A stretch of 64,000 nt of DNA from Promerops cafer (GCA_013398275.1 VZSE01013368.1:1130236-1194235), one strand, 5' to 3'. Shown: positions 1 to 11,975, counted from the stretch's first letter. Made by a program: numbers and translations. The notes: generated by a model from the sequence alone, not told the origin.

Positions 1-979
1 CAGGCATTATCAGTGTTTGTAATCTGGAATAAATACAATGGAATGAAGTTCTAACAACTGCTGTGGTTTGATAAAACAACCATTAGAAACATTGTTTCTC
101 TAGTGTATCTAGCCTTTTTCCAAAATACAAACTGTATCATGTCAACCCTTTGTCTTCCAGTGTGGTATGGGTGGGATTTTCTTGGGTATGGAGTGGGGAG
201 GGAAGACATATGTCTTTAGAAAAGAATTGTTGTTCAGGCTGGAGAAGGACATCTGTATGGATGGGATATTTCTGGCCCTTTAGACTACTAAGTTAGGAAT
301 AAGCAAGAATAGAAAAGTATTAGAGCAGGAGCTGAAATCCTAATTCAGCAGCCAGGCATTTGGCTTGGATTTGATGAACATATTCATGTTCTCTAGAGAA
401 GTGCATTGAAGAGCCATTGTGGTGCCTTCAGAGCTGCTTTGATGTAGACATGTGCTCTGAAGAAAGGCAACTGCGGTCTCTTGGTTTCAGCAGCTCTAGG
501 TAGATAGAGAGTGGGTTCTAACTCAGCACTTTCTCTTCTGCCCAAACAATGCCATGTGCTGCACAGGAGCAGTGCACTAATGGATTGCATTAGTGAGGAT
601 TGTGACCTAGGATGGACTTCAAGCTATGTTTAATGTCAGGTTGGCACAATGGCACTGCAGCACGAACTTGGCTGTTAAAATACACAAAGGTAATAATGCA
701 GGTAGTTCAGGTCACCAAGGGAGGAGATGCTGATTTGCTACAAAAGCTGCATTATGTTAGTGCATTATTATGTTTGTGCCATATTGCTTGTGGCCAAATG
801 TGGCTTAGCATCTTTACTACAATGAGAAGACTATCTGGAACAGGTATGAGAAGAGGGTAGAATCACCACTTAAGAGCCAGTATCAGTTCTTCAGCCCAAC
901 TGGGAGATGGAAAGTTTGTGTTACTACTTAATTCTGAATTTGTTTAAATATATCTGTCATAAAAACTGTCTGGTTTTAG
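1..979. other. HMMR intron, no exon recognised
   Basis: AT-rich sequence upstream of the first exon I can place. No segment continues the coiled-coil reading frame upstream of 980, so the preceding exon is probably outside the window. Short open frames here have no splice context. Confidence 0.6.
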
Positions 980-1054
980 GTCTGCTACTGAGAGAGAGAA
1001 AGTTGAAGAAAAGTCTGACACTGAAAAACTCCTGGAATATATTACAGAGCTCAG
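980..1054 (+). CDS. HMMR: HMMR exon a (first coding exon in window)
   Basis: Acceptor ...ggttttag, donor ag|gtaaca. 75 nt; the first base completes a codon from an upstream exon and the last two (ag) are completed by the next exon. It encodes a charged coiled-coil segment ending EKLLEYITEL, which matches the EKLLEYIEEI stretch known from HMMR orthologues. Confidence 0.88.
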
Positions 1055-4000
1055 GTAACAACAAATTGTTCTCAAGAAGGCAGTTTTCCTCCTGGAAACC
1101 AAGAGTCCTAAGCATTTTCCTTTGTGTTGATGTGTAAGCTTACAAACAAAACTTAGTGGTAACAAGTGCCTGAATTTTACTCTACAGTAGTGTTGCAGAA
1201 ACAGCTGAGAAATACAAACTAGAAGTTGCCCATATGGAGCAGACACTGAGTAAGAAAGACCAAGATATTGAGATCCTGAGGAATACCCTCAAAGCAAAAG
1301 AGGAAGAGTCATGTAAACTGATGAAAGAACTTAATGAGAGGTGTCAAATGCTTCAACAAGAGAAAGGTAATTGTTAGTTTTTGTGCACTGTTCCATGTGT
1401 GGGTTGACTCACATGTCTTAAAGCATCTCAAGTAGGTGTTTTCTAAAATGTCAATTTAGACTGGTTTGTTCCAAATGAGAAGTCAAGTCTCTGAGCTCCA
1501 GTTAGAAGCACCAAGGCATGTTTTTAACTACAGGGAAATCACTTCACATCTGACATCTGTTAAGTCTGAGTTGATGTTTCCATGGAGGGTAACTTGGGTG
1601 GATAGTATTCAATGAAAATTGTAGGAGTGGCTTTAATCTGAAAGGTGAACACTAAGAAGTTCTTGTTCCTTACTCTTCACTGACAAGCAGCATAATAGTG
1701 TGAATTCACTGCTAGCAGCTTGTACACAGGTTCATTGAGGTGTTGGGAATGTGGCAAGGATCCTTCTTCACCTCCTTACTCCTTCTCTCCCAACACTAAT
1801 GACTCTGCAGTGTGAGACATGTACTCAGTTTTCTGTACCAGCTGCCTTCTGCGTGCTAGTTTCTGGAAGAAGCTTTGGGAAACTCATGTAGTTGTTTGTC
1901 CTGCCATACTGCTCTCCTGGTGAAGGCTAATTGCTTGGTCCAAACACTTGTGCTGTTAAAATTATTTTAAAGTGGTATACCTTGAGCCAATTTTGAGGAG
2001 TTTCCAGATGGGTTGTAGGTATGGGTTTGTTTGGTGGGGGGTTTTCTTTTCATGTTTTTGGTAGTTAGGCAAGGGAAAAACAAAGATGAAATGGAAGTAT
2101 TATGAATAATAAATACTGTAGCTATTTGAAGATACAGAAGGGAATTTGTGTTATATTGACAATTTTTCTATGCAGAGAAAGAGTTGTCTGAGGCCAAAGG
2201 ACAGTTCCTGAGTATGAATGCTGAAATAGAAGACCTGAAAAAAAAAATTGATTTGGTTGAACAAGAACACCAAAAATTGCTTCAGAAACATGAGGAGGTC
2301 ATATCTCAGCTGCAGAAAGAGAAGGTAAATACGGGCTATAAATTAGTCTAAAAATAGACTGTAATCCCAAGGATTGGCACTAGAAATTGTTGTTTTGGTT
2401 ATGCATGAGGTGTGCATTCCACAGAATAGGTTATTGTTAATATGGCAAAGTGGGTACTGGCCTGCAGAAGCTTGTGTGTTCTAATAGGTCGAAGAATCAT
2501 TGCTGGTGGGATTGGGGGTTGTGGTTTTTCCCATAGATTAGAAATTTAAACACTGCAAATTAGCCCTTTACTACCCAGAAAGTACTGGTAGTTTTAAAAT
2601 CTGTGGTACTCTGGCATGCAGGAGTCATCTGCATCAATGCAGCAGAAGTTATTAGAGTTTGAAGATGAAGTAACAAGTGAGAGACATCTTCTGGAAGAAG
2701 AGCTGAATGATACCATGAAGGAGCTGAATAAATTGCATGCAAAGGAGAAGAAAGCTGAAAAGTTGGTGAAGCGACTGGAACAAGAGATCAAATCTCAAGG
2801 TCTTGAACTCACACAGATGGAAGAAGAGTTGAAAGGGTTTGTGAAAGAAACTTTGATTGAAGCTTTGAAAGGAAAAATGTTAAATTAGTAATGTAAACAG
2901 AGCTTCTGAGCCCAGTTCAAGTTTTAGAGACCTGAGCAGATCTGAAGTTATTTCTTGCTGATCGTTGATTACTGGTAGTGATAAGATCTAATCACTAGCA
3001 GTAGTAACTTGAGTCAGTATCAATAGTAACTTGAGTCAGTTTTACATTGTTGTAATTTAAAACAGAAAAAAGACCAGTTGGGATTTGCTTGAAAGGCTGG
3101 TATTGTAGTGCTCTGACCTTGCTATGCTGGGTAAGCTATGTGCATGTTATACTGGCTATTTCTGTCCTGGAGAAGGCAATGACAAAAAGATTTTCAAGCC
3201 AGTTGTTTCTTGTTCAAGTTTACTCTTAGGTCTTCAGCCTGTTCTTTAGGTCCCTTGGAAAATAAGGGGAGGGGAAAATCCTTAGTAATACCTGTTGTGA
3301 AGACTGTGCTTTAGTATGTGAGAAGTTACTGGTTTGTCACAATTAATTTATTGCTGCTGCTTCAAGCCTTCTGTAACTGATATCAGCATTTGGTGATGTG
3401 TTCACACATACTTCTCTCCTAAGTGCAATGCTGAATTTTTATTTCAGGAAGAATGCAGAATTGGAGCAAATTAAGGCAATGCATAGCAGTGCTGTATTGA
3501 AAATCCAAGAAGAGCACAGCAATACACTGCAGAAACTTGGAAAGACTATTGCTGACTTTGAAAGGTATTTGTTTTATTAATTTATAGGACTGGCATTATC
3601 TCTAAGATGACAATAAAATGTACTGTTCATTTATGTGCCTTGCTATTTCACACCACATGTGAGTGTTGGCATGGCATTAGAGCAGAGGATTTTGTATGGT
3701 ATTTGGTGGCATTAAGAATTTATTTCTGGAGTACTAGGCAAGTATAGTGACACAGTATCACCATCTAGTTCAGGAAATTGGATATTTCTTCTTCTAAAAT
3801 GTAGCCAGTTGGAGAGTTCAGTGATCTTGAATGATAATGAGATTTGTAACTAGTGATGGTGTTCTTGGCACTGAAATATCTTGCAAAAAGACTTCTATAG
3901 ACTCAATTTGCACTGAATTGAAAGTAGTTTTGTACAGTTACTGCAATTCAAGCACCTTAAAATACTCAGGTTTAGAAAGTATATAAAAAGTGATACTGTT

Positions 4001-7000
4001 TTTACTAGATGTGTGTCACCCATGAAGGATCCTGTGGGATATTTGCCAATGCCAACTTACAGACAGTAGATGCTTTGCTGTTTAAAATAAGCTTCAGAGA
4101 GAGTAGGTCGTCCTTTGTGTTTTAAAATACCTACAAAAATGCCTATGTCACAGAATTTGTCATAGTGTTACTGCTTATGGCTTTATGGAGCTGTGTTGTG
4201 GTTTCTTTCTTACCTTTGGATTTGTACACTGCCATACCTTCAGATTATAAAATCTTTGATACTTGCCAGCACGAGCTTGTATTGCTCTTGTAAGGTGTGA
4301 ACATGCCAATCTGTATTTTGCCTGAAGTAACAAGGTTTTTCTCATTTGTACTGTAATACAAGCTACAAGAAAACATCAGCTGAAGAAATTTGCAGTTTTA
4401 AACTGGAGAATACCTCTCTGCGAGAAGAAGTTGCCAACCTAAAAAAAGTAGTCCAAGACAATCTGCAGTTGCTTCAAGAAGCAGAATACACTAAAAACAA
4501 AGCAAATGAAGAATGTGCAAGGTACTACACAGACAAACCTTTCCTTAAGCTAAGGAATGCCAAACTGAGGCTTGGCTTTCTAACTAGAACCTCATGTGGT
4601 GCTCTAAAGATCAGGTCACTATTTGGTGTAAGCTGAAGTTTCTTGCTTTTCCCAGTGCAGAAGGTTGAAAATACTGACAGACAAAATTTATTAAGTTTAT
4701 ATGCATTGGGAAACTCATCTGTCCAATCAGTTATTTTGACTTTTGTCTGTATGGGGAACATAGAGGAAAAGGAAAATATTTGAGGGAAATATGTTGTAAT
4801 ATTGTCTGTTTCAGAAATATCACTTACAGTGACTGCTCTGCAAATAAGATCCCCAGCAGAGTCAAGCTAATAGTTAATGTAGAATTCACTCTTTGCCACT
4901 CCAGTCTGAATGATGCCACCTCAAATTCTGCTCACAAGCAGATGCGAATTAATCATCCATGAATTGCCACACTGTGGTGATGTAAACTGAGGTCTTCTCT
5001 CTGCCTAGTACGAGGCACCACAGTGCAGCTGATGAGAAATAACACCCAAGAAGTTGTGTTAGGCCAGTAGCTGAGGACATGCTTCTCTGGCTGTCTAGCA
5101 GCAGTTTAGTGATCCATGTTCTCTATGGTTCTGTGCTGGTGAAGATGCTGCCATTTCTTTCCTCCCACCTGCTCAATGTCTCCAGTTTGCATTAGAGCTG
5201 GTGAAAGAAAAACTGAGGATGTATTTCCTGGCTGAGGTGGCAGGGAAGGGATGGAACAAACAGCTGGGGCTGAAGAGGGGTCAATGCTTTTAGGTGTGGG
5301 GTTTTTGAAATCTTGCATACATCCACACTGAACAGTCTTGATTGGTTCCTGCTTGAGCAAATCTCTGCATGTAAAGCCTAACTACTAAACTGTCCCTGCT
5401 AAAAGCTTTTGGCATTGAACAACCTTAAATGAGCAACATGATCTTTCTTTGCTTCAAAAGGGCTGCTTGCATCCTTATAGGAAAAGGTAAAAATTTGTTC
5501 ATCTAACTTTGCCTTTAAATTCAAGAATTTCCTTCTGTACTACTGGTTATTTTTTTAGTGTCACTGTTTGTGCAAACCTTTATTTCAGTTCTACTAACAC
5601 CTTTTCAACCATGGTTACTTGTGGGTTTTAGATTTAGTGTAGTGAAAAAAAAAGCAAAAATCAAGGGCTCATTAAGAAATTATGGTATTTTCCTCAGGAT
5701 GCTTTTAGAAGTCCAGACCAAGCTTGCACTACAAGAAGCAGAAACAGAGAGAACAAAAGAATCTTGCCTTGCACAAATGACTAAACTTCAGGAAAAACTT
5801 GAGGAGCAAACTGAAGATCTGAAAAGAGAACTTGAAACAGAAAGATCAAGGTGACTTTCTTAAAGTGCATACGATGGCATAGCCAAGTTTTATTGGGAAG
5901 AAGTGCTGAGAACTAACAAGGAACATAATAAAGCTCTGCTTCTTGCTTTTTAGGAAAACCATAAGTGAAGATGTGACCTCTAGCTTAAAGAAAGAGATCA
6001 AGACCTGGCGTAAACTGTATGAAGATTTGCATAACAAAGTTAAGCCTTTTCAGGTGTGTTGTGAAGTAGGTGTTAGTATCTGTTGACATCAGACTTTTGC
6101 AGTTGGCTCAAGTTCTTCTCTTGAGAAATATGCTACTCCCCATTCTAAGGCATTTATTCTGCAGTGGTTTCCTAAGTTACTATCCAATGAGCCAGCTATT
6201 CCCCTTCCCAAACTAATCTTCCTTGGTGGATTTCAGTTCAGTAAAAAGTTGTGCTTAGTGGAAAGATTTAAGACATTCAAATGTATTTCAGCAACAATTA
6301 GATGCTTTTGAAGCAGAGAAGAATGCTCTCCTGGAGGAGCACGGGGCAGCCCAAGAAGAACTGAATAAACTGAGTGATGCATATGCTAAACTACTTGGCC
6401 ACCAGAACATGAAGCAAAAAATCAAGCATGTTATGAAGTTGAAGGAAGACAATACCCACCTGAAGCAGGTTTGTGAAATGAAAAATTAGGAATCTGCAAG
6501 TTGCTAATGTGCTTGATGCTGTTGTTTCTTGCTCTAAATATTTATAGACCAGTCCTGCAAGCTACTTATTTCTTGGTTCTTAAATTCCCTGCACAAAGCA
6601 GATTACAATAAACCACCAGCCTCCAGAAATGCCAAAGTTTTATTTTTGACTGAATTTACAACATACAGAGGGATCAGCAGCGCAAATAAGTACTTCTACT
6701 CTTAGCTTGGTTGGCTTTTCTTGGGTTTTTTTGGGGTCCTAGACTTAACTATCTGTTGAAAGTTTCAGACTGCCATACTGCTTAGTGGTGTTACACAGTA
6801 CCTGTATGTGCTGCTGGTTTCTCTTCACCTCTATGTTTGGGTTGGGTTTTAATGCCACCAATAATTGTCTATCTGTTTAGCATTAGGCAAAATGATGAGG
6901 CAGGCTCTTCTCCNGTTTAGCATTAGGCAGAATGGCTCCCTCAGTAAATGATGAGGCAGGCTCTTCTCCTGTTCTTCATGTATGTTCCAAGTACTGTTTT

Positions 7001-7808
7001 CTCTAGGATGTCTCAAAGCTGCGTGCCTTGCTAGCCAAGGAAAAGCAAACCAGCAGACATCTTCAGGAGCAGCTGTGTGCAGTACAGGGCATTAAGCGTT
7101 TTGATCCTTCCAAAGCTTTCCAGCATGACAGCAAGGAAAATATTCCTCCAAAAACACCTTTAAAAGAAGGTAAGTTTGGTGTTGATGTAGCCTTTGTACC
7201 TCTCAAGCTTAACCAAAGAAGGTGTGAGTCTTGCATAGTCTGCTGCATCTGAGGGATGTGAATGGCATCTCTTGTTCCACAGCAGATGTTGGAGGCTGCA
7301 TCAATGGGGCACTCCCTGTGTACTTTCAGCCCAGATCCTTACAACCTGACAGGAATAGGTGGGGTGCCAGGTCACACAGCAGAGCCATTTTCCTTCTGTC
7401 ACCAGCTCACATGTTGCTGCTGATGAGGTGACAGGAAGTGTCTCCTGCACAGGTCACAGGGTACAAGTGGCTCAGCCAGACCTTTGCACCCTGGTTCTTT
7501 AGCTGCTACCTGGCAGGACCTGACACCACTGCAGGTGTCAAGATAAGATGCAAAAGGTCTGCAGATGAATGTGGAGTGGAGGAAAAGATGGAGAGAACAC
7601 AGGGGCACACCAAGGGAAGCAGGGCAGGGGAGAGAGTTTTGTTACAGCATCTGTTCCAGGGTCTGAAATCCTGGCTTGCCTGTGAGGTTCGGTGTGGGGC
7701 CTTCTGCCCCCCAGAAGACAAGAAATTACTTAATGTGGTGGGAGCAATAGGTGAAAAACTCCAACTTAGTGACGTTTTTCCATTGCAGGTAATAAAAACA
7801 AAATTTGA
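980..7808 (+). CDS. HMMR: HMMR (hyaluronan-mediated motility receptor, RHAMM), 3' part of gene, 11 exons
   Basis: Joined exons: 980-1054, 1188-1366, 2176-2324, 2622-2836, 3448-3564, 4363-4521, 5698-5850, 5954-6053, 6292-6468, 7007-7169, 7789-7808. All junctions are AG/GT and the phases agree across all joins (1507 nt = 1 nt completing an upstream codon + 502 codons including TGA). The product is almost entirely charged coiled coil (many E, K, L, Q) and ends in the conserved HMMR C-terminus: a block with DAFEAEKNALLEEHG, the basic KQKIKHVMKLK segment (a BX7B hyaluronan-binding pattern), and GIKRFDPSKAF close to the end. The family protein is about 720 residues, so roughly 220 N-terminal residues lie outside the window. 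Known family role: microtubule, spindle-pole and centrosome protein that also binds hyaluronan. A KEN triplet and a TPLK site sit just before the C-terminus. Identity comes from recognition of the C-terminal block and exon pattern, without a database search. Confidence 0.95.
1188..1366 (+). CDS. HMMR: HMMR exon b
   Basis: 179 nt, donor aaag|gtaatt. Two acceptors compete: AG at 1186-1187 or AG at 1189-1190 (a NAGNAG-like tandem, cagtag). The first keeps the residue count expected from orthologues (ELSSVAETAEKYKL) and is preferred; the second would drop one serine. Coiled coil continues. Confidence 0.9.
2176..2324 (+). CDS. HMMR: HMMR exon c
   Basis: 149 nt. Acceptor tatgcag|ag, donor aag|gtaaat, ends in phase 0. 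Encodes about 50 residues of heptad-like coiled coil (EIEDLKKKIDLVEQEHQKLL). Confidence 0.92.
2622..2836 (+). CDS. HMMR: HMMR exon d
   Basis: 215 nt; longest exon here. Acceptor gcatgcag|gag. The donor is gg|gtttgt, a weak site (GTTTGT instead of GTRAGT), chosen because it alone gives a glycine codon split 2+1 and runs into the next exon as ...EELKG-KNAELEQ, matching the family. The reading frame stays open past the donor to a stop at 2886-2888, so intron retention would add about 17 unrelated residues. Confidence 0.9.
3448..3564 (+). CDS. HMMR: HMMR exon e
   Basis: 117 nt. Acceptor atttcag|g, donor aaag|gtattt. Encodes KNAELEQIKAMHSS... to TIADFE plus a split serine codon. Coiled coil. Confidence 0.9.
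4363..4521 (+). CDS. HMMR: HMMR exon f
   Basis: 159 nt. Acceptor taatacaag|c, donor gcaag|gtacta. Encodes YKKTSAEEICSFKLENTSL..., corresponding to the ESYKALTASEIEDLKLEN region of mammalian HMMR. The acceptor has a short, interrupted pyrimidine tract. Confidence 0.9.
5698..5850 (+). CDS. HMMR: HMMR exon g
   Basis: 153 nt. Acceptor ttcctcag|g, donor tcaag|gtgact. Encodes MLLEVQTKLALQEAETERT and further coiled coil rich in E/K/L. The preceding intron (4522-5697) shows no other exon. Confidence 0.92.
5954..6053 (+). CDS. HMMR: HMMR exon h
   Basis: 100 nt. Acceptor gctttttag|g, donor cag|gtgtgt, ends phase 0. Encodes KKEIKTWRKLYEDLHNKVKPF, matching the strongly conserved INKWRLLYEELYNKTKPF block of HMMR. 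Confidence 0.95.
6292..6468 (+). CDS. HMMR: HMMR exon i, with basic hyaluronan-binding motif
   Basis: 177 nt, 59 whole codons; acceptor tatttcag, donor cag|gtttgt. Carries LDAFEAEKNALLEEHGAAQE and the KQKIKHVMKLK segment (about 6412-6444), whose K-X7-K spacing fits the BX7B hyaluronan-binding pattern known for this family. The same C-terminal region is described as the leucine-zipper-like, centrosome-targeting part of HMMR. Confidence 0.96.
6875..6969. repeat. Imperfect tandem duplication around an N inside an HMMR intron
   Basis: The block starting gtttagcattaggca occurs at 6875-6913 and again at 6915-6969, separated by the single N at 6914. The first copy lacks 16 bases (gctccctcagtaaatg) between two aatg words present in the second. 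Either a true tandem duplication or an assembly join of two alleles. Confidence 0.85.
7007..7169 (+). CDS. HMMR: HMMR exon j, with KEN box and CDK-type site
   Basis: 163 nt. Acceptor ttttctctag, donor gaag|gtaagt (strong). Encodes GIKRFDPSKAFQHDSKEN followed by IPPKTPLKE. A KEN triplet at 7133-7141 and a TPLK (S/T-P-x-K) site are visible; the DPSKAF and TPLKEG blocks are hallmarks of HMMR. Confidence 0.96.
7789..7808 (+). CDS. HMMR: HMMR terminal coding exon
   Basis: Acceptor ttccattgcag with a good pyrimidine tract. It completes a glycine codon and adds N-K-N-K-I before TGA, fitting the short GN..N tail of HMMR after TPLKE. The first in-frame stop within intron 7170-7788 shows that splicing is needed to reach this exon; choice of the exon rests on phase and the GNKN start. 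Confidence 0.8.
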
Positions 7809-8775
7809 AGCCTTCTTGGTATCAAGAAAAAAAATCACCCATAAATTGGTGTGCTACAGGAGACTTCAACAGACTGCTTCTTCAAGGTGAACTTGGATGC
7901 TGTATATAATACAAATCAGTAGGGAGCCCTAGAGAAATTATCTAAAATTTTATATTTTTAGAAAAACTATGTTTTACTGAGAAGCAACAGGTGGCAGCAC
8001 ATTCCTGACTCCTGGTAACATCATTACAGGCATGAACTCTTAGAAGTGTTCACTGTTGCATGTTTTGGATATGCTAAGGCTGCTTAGTTAGGTTTTAACA
8101 GAGCATTTTAAGTTTGGAAAAGGAGAATAAGCACTGGGGAATAAGATTACAAATCAAATCAGATTTCATGGGAGTTTTTTGATTTTTTTATATATTTTTA
8201 GGGGTTTTTCTTGCATCTATCCTGTGTATACAATTCTATGTTAAATTAATTTTGCTGTTTATAGCTGCTTTGGTACCCATGGCAGCAATACTGCCAAGAG
8301 ATCTTTTTACTTCTGTGGCCTATACACTATAGAACCAGCATAGAAATGGGACTGTACACTGAATTTTGATATTCTACAGGATCTATATTCAGCATATGCA
8401 AATTTAAATCCTGGGGCTAGGTGTTGCAGCTGTTGATCTTCAGAAGAGCATTTTGAGATCAAAGTCAAATTGATTGTATTTATCTAAATGTTTGTACTGT
8501 GACTAAGATTAGAGTCTTAAGAGCAATGCTGTGTCCACTGGACTCTTAAAGTGCCATAAAATCTTTGTAGCCAGCTGTTGTAAGTGATCAGTGCTACAGT
8601 GACAGGGAATAACAACAGACCTGCTCTCACTTGGGTGGGAGGACACCCATGGAACTGGGTGCGTTGCATGCGTTGTTCAGACTGGAACTTTGGCAATGGG
8701 GAAAGAATCTGTTAAATCACATTTAAAATTATGAACATTTTAGCACAATAAAAATTTTAAATTAAAGAATTTGTC
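7809..8775 (+). other. HMMR: HMMR 3' UTR with candidate poly(A) signal
   Basis: AT-rich sequence after the stop. The first good AATAAA outside coding sequence is at 8747-8752 (tagcacaataaaaatttt), giving a 3' UTR of about 0.96 kb. The 3' end is inferred from the signal only. Confidence 0.55.
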
Positions 8776-11700
8776 CATTTCCTTTGCAAACCAGGGATAA
8801 AACCCAAAATTACATTATAGTGGGATTCATCTAATGTTCTTTTTTCTAGTCTTGTCAAAACAAAGCCCGATGTCAGTCTTGCCTCAAAAACTACATATCC
8901 TCTAGTCTTAGGGAAATTATTTAGCTGAACTTTATGATACATACAACCTGCAATTCTCTTATTTCTCTTAATACAAAAGTAAATACTGAATTTAAGTCAA
9001 AGGTGGAACTATGTTTTTGTTATCTTGTCTGTGCAGCTATCTTGCAGAGGTGCTGCAGATGCAGTACCCAAAGCTTAGCTGGTAGAATTTATTGCCATTT
9101 ATGCTGACATTGTGAGCTTACAGAGACTTTATAATTCCTAGGAAATTATATACAAAACATACACATTAAGTCCAAGGAAAGAAGTTGCTAGATGTTGTCT
9201 GTTAATGTCATCTTTGTGTATTTGCTGGATTACTTGATCCTCTGAAGATTGAGGATGAGGATTTCTTTCAGGTGTTTTAATTAAGAGAGCACTTGGTATT
9301 AAGCCTGAAGTGTTGAGAGATTTTGATAAAGAAGTTGCTAGAAGTATTTTATACTGGAGTTCTCTCCTTGTGGAGAAAAAAAAAAAAAGAAGGTTTTCTT
9401 GTCTGAAAGATGTAAATGGAGTAAAAAATTGTAGGGGAAACAGGCATTTGTCAGAATGTTAATGGAAGGTTCCACCAAACTCACTCAAAACATAAAAATG
9501 GAGACACTGAGTTATGGTACTTTTTTTTTTTTGACTTAAGGTAATAATATGCTGAGGGAAGCCAAGAATGGCAGGTGTCACAGGACTGGGCTTTTAGGGT
9601 TGCTACATCCTTGTTTGATACATCTGGCATGAGCATGCTTATACAGACAGAAAAGAAGGGAAACTCCAGCAAATAATTCTGCTAGCCTTACAGCAAGGGT
9701 GATCCTTGAGCTTTAAAACATGGATAAATCATGTAGAGCAGAGTTGGGAGAGAAGCAAAGGGTAGAAGTCAAGGGGAAATTGAGGGCTTTTTGTCAACTT
9801 CAGTCTAGAAGGCTTTCTTGCTTTCATGCACTATGAAATGAAGTATTAAAAACTGAAACCTTGACATTTGTAGCTCAACTGACATTAGTATTCATTGCAG
9901 GAATCCATTACTTTCATGGTGTGGAAGATTTTTTTCAATTGAAAAATCCATGATTGAACACAAAGTTATTTCTCTGATCATTCATCTTGCTGTATTATAG
10001 CAAGAGCTGGGCTGTGCTTAGTTGAAATGTAACATGAAGAGCTCTTAGAATGCTCAACCTGCCTGACCTAATTAGAGCCCTCCTCCTGTTTGCTCTAAAA
10101 GACAAACTGTGTAAGACTCAGTGCCAGTGCTTTGAATGGATCTCATACACACAATGGCTGTGCTTGCTCATGCTGGCTGTTAGGAGGTAAAAATTTCAGC
10201 TCATACTGAGCTGCTTAAATGGTACCACTGGGACCAGACCAAAAGCTTAACAGGATTCAGAGCCACACGTGATGTAGGGCTTGGATTTGTGTTTTGGTTT
10301 CAAAGGTCAGCAGAGCCGGTGCTGCTGTCAGTCCATGTGCTCTGTGCAGGCACAGCAGACAAAGGGACAAGTGCACAGCTGAACTGCAATCATTTCCTAG
10401 GCTGGTAATTCCCTCTGGGGTTTGGCAGTGCCTGAAATGCTGCTGGAAATGGAGCAGGTAAGGCTCTGGATATTTGCATTAACAGGTTGCTACCACACTT
10501 TGGGTACAAAATCAAGGGAAAAGCAACGGGGAGGAGAGAGGGAGACTCAATTAAGCTTTGGTCTCTGTGAATCACAGTCTGAAATGTTACTTTATTGAGT
10601 GGTCCATTTAGTCACCCAGGGATGCATAATGCTTAAGTGACTGTGATCTAGACAACAATACAATTCTTATTGTAAAATCAGTGTTTCACAAAGTGGATAT
10701 AACAATAATAAAGAAATTGAAAGTATAGGCAGAACACTGCAGAACTTCAGGTAAATATTTGAGGAAAAATAGATTATATTATACAATGAAGATATAAAAA
10801 CTACATATAATTTAACTTATTCTGGTGACAAAGATGGTAAGATATTTTACAGGCTGATTGATAATTGAAGCTTGAAATTTCAGTGTTCATGCTTTTGCTA
10901 TTTTCTTCTTGCTCTGAGCCCAGGAGACAAAATTTTGATTTCCCCATCATGATTTTTGTTAAAATGCACAGGGAGCTCTTCCAAGCTGTGTTGGGAGGAG
11001 ATGATGTGACATCAGGTGTATTGAGAGTTCTTGCCTCCATGCTACTAAACAGTTTTGTATTTCTTTGAAGATTCTTCTTCTTGATTTCAAGTTATGAATT
11101 AGTCATATTTTGAAATAGAATTCTAAGGTTAATGGAAGGGAATTAAATGTCAATAGCTTGTTACAGGGGAAAGAAGTGCATCTGTATTCCATGAAGGCAG
11201 AAACTGGCTGAAGTGGTTTAAGTTTTTTATGTATATACACATTTTCGTTCTTTAAATGTTAGTTGTTTGTCATAAAGGTCATTTACAATATTCTATAAAA
11301 TTTTAGTATGATTCTATTAAATTTTGGTAGACTTTTCTGATTTTCTTCCTTGAATAATACCAGTTAAAGCTGTTTTAATCAAGTCGAAACAAATTCATCA
11401 GCATAGATACAAGTGTGAAGTAGCTACAGTGAGTTTTGGCCAGTAGTTTTTACACATCTACTGAACTTCAGTTCTCTTGCTAAAAAAATGCTAGGTTGTC
11501 TTTGCCTTTGTGGGTCAGAAGTGGTACAGTAACACTGTATACAGTATCCTGTTACCTTCAAAACTTGTATTAAAAAAGAAATCAAATCTGTCACCTTGTA
11601 AGCCTGTAGTGATAGGTACAGGATCAGTACTGCAAGCAGTGATTGCTCTCTCAAAAACAACCCCCCCTTCTCTGTGGGATTTACCAGTTGCTTTTACATC

Positions 11701-11880
11701 GAACTCTATAAAAAGGCCAATTGAAAATGCTTATTTTTCTCCATTCTAAAAGGAGGAATTAAGTAGTTTATAGTGAAGACGTGACAGAGCTAGATGCAGG
11801 ATAATGTTTTTTTGGTCTAATTCTGAAGTTCCTTTTTTTTTACAAATGAGAAGTCACGAGAGAAAGCTCAGTTTCAATAG
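8776..11880. other. HMMR-MAT2B intergenic spacer
   Basis: About 3.1 kb of AT-rich sequence. I see no exon, repeat family or RNA gene. A TATA-like TATAAAAAG at 11707-11715 lies about 240 bases upstream of the proposed MAT2B start codon and could be a minor promoter element, but nothing else supports it. Confidence 0.6.
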
Positions 11881-11951
11881 GCGAAGCGTGGTCGGATGTT
11901 AAAACGCAGCTCCACAGGTGCTCGCTGCAGGAACTTTCATTCCTGTTTAAC

Positions 11952-11975
11952 ATGACCAGAGGAGCCGGCCCTCAG
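11952..11975 (+). CDS. MAT2B: MAT2B exon 1 (proposed)
   Basis: ATG with A at -3 (taacatga), encoding MTRGAGPQ, then cag|gtaagg, a strong donor in phase 0 as exon 2 needs. It lies at the upstream edge of the CpG island. Mammalian MAT2B uses alternative short first exons of about this length, so the structure is plausible, but the residues are not recognised and an alternative exon could be in the N gap. Confidence 0.55.

Noticed and set aside
7791..7796. AATAAA at the start of the last HMMR exon
   Set aside because: It lies in coding sequence just before the stop codon; a poly(A) site here would leave almost no 3' UTR. The signal at 8747 is preferred.
7438..7890. 150-codon frame overlapping the end of HMMR
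   Set aside because: It lies mostly in the last intron, reads the terminal exon in another frame, and has no recognisable domain.
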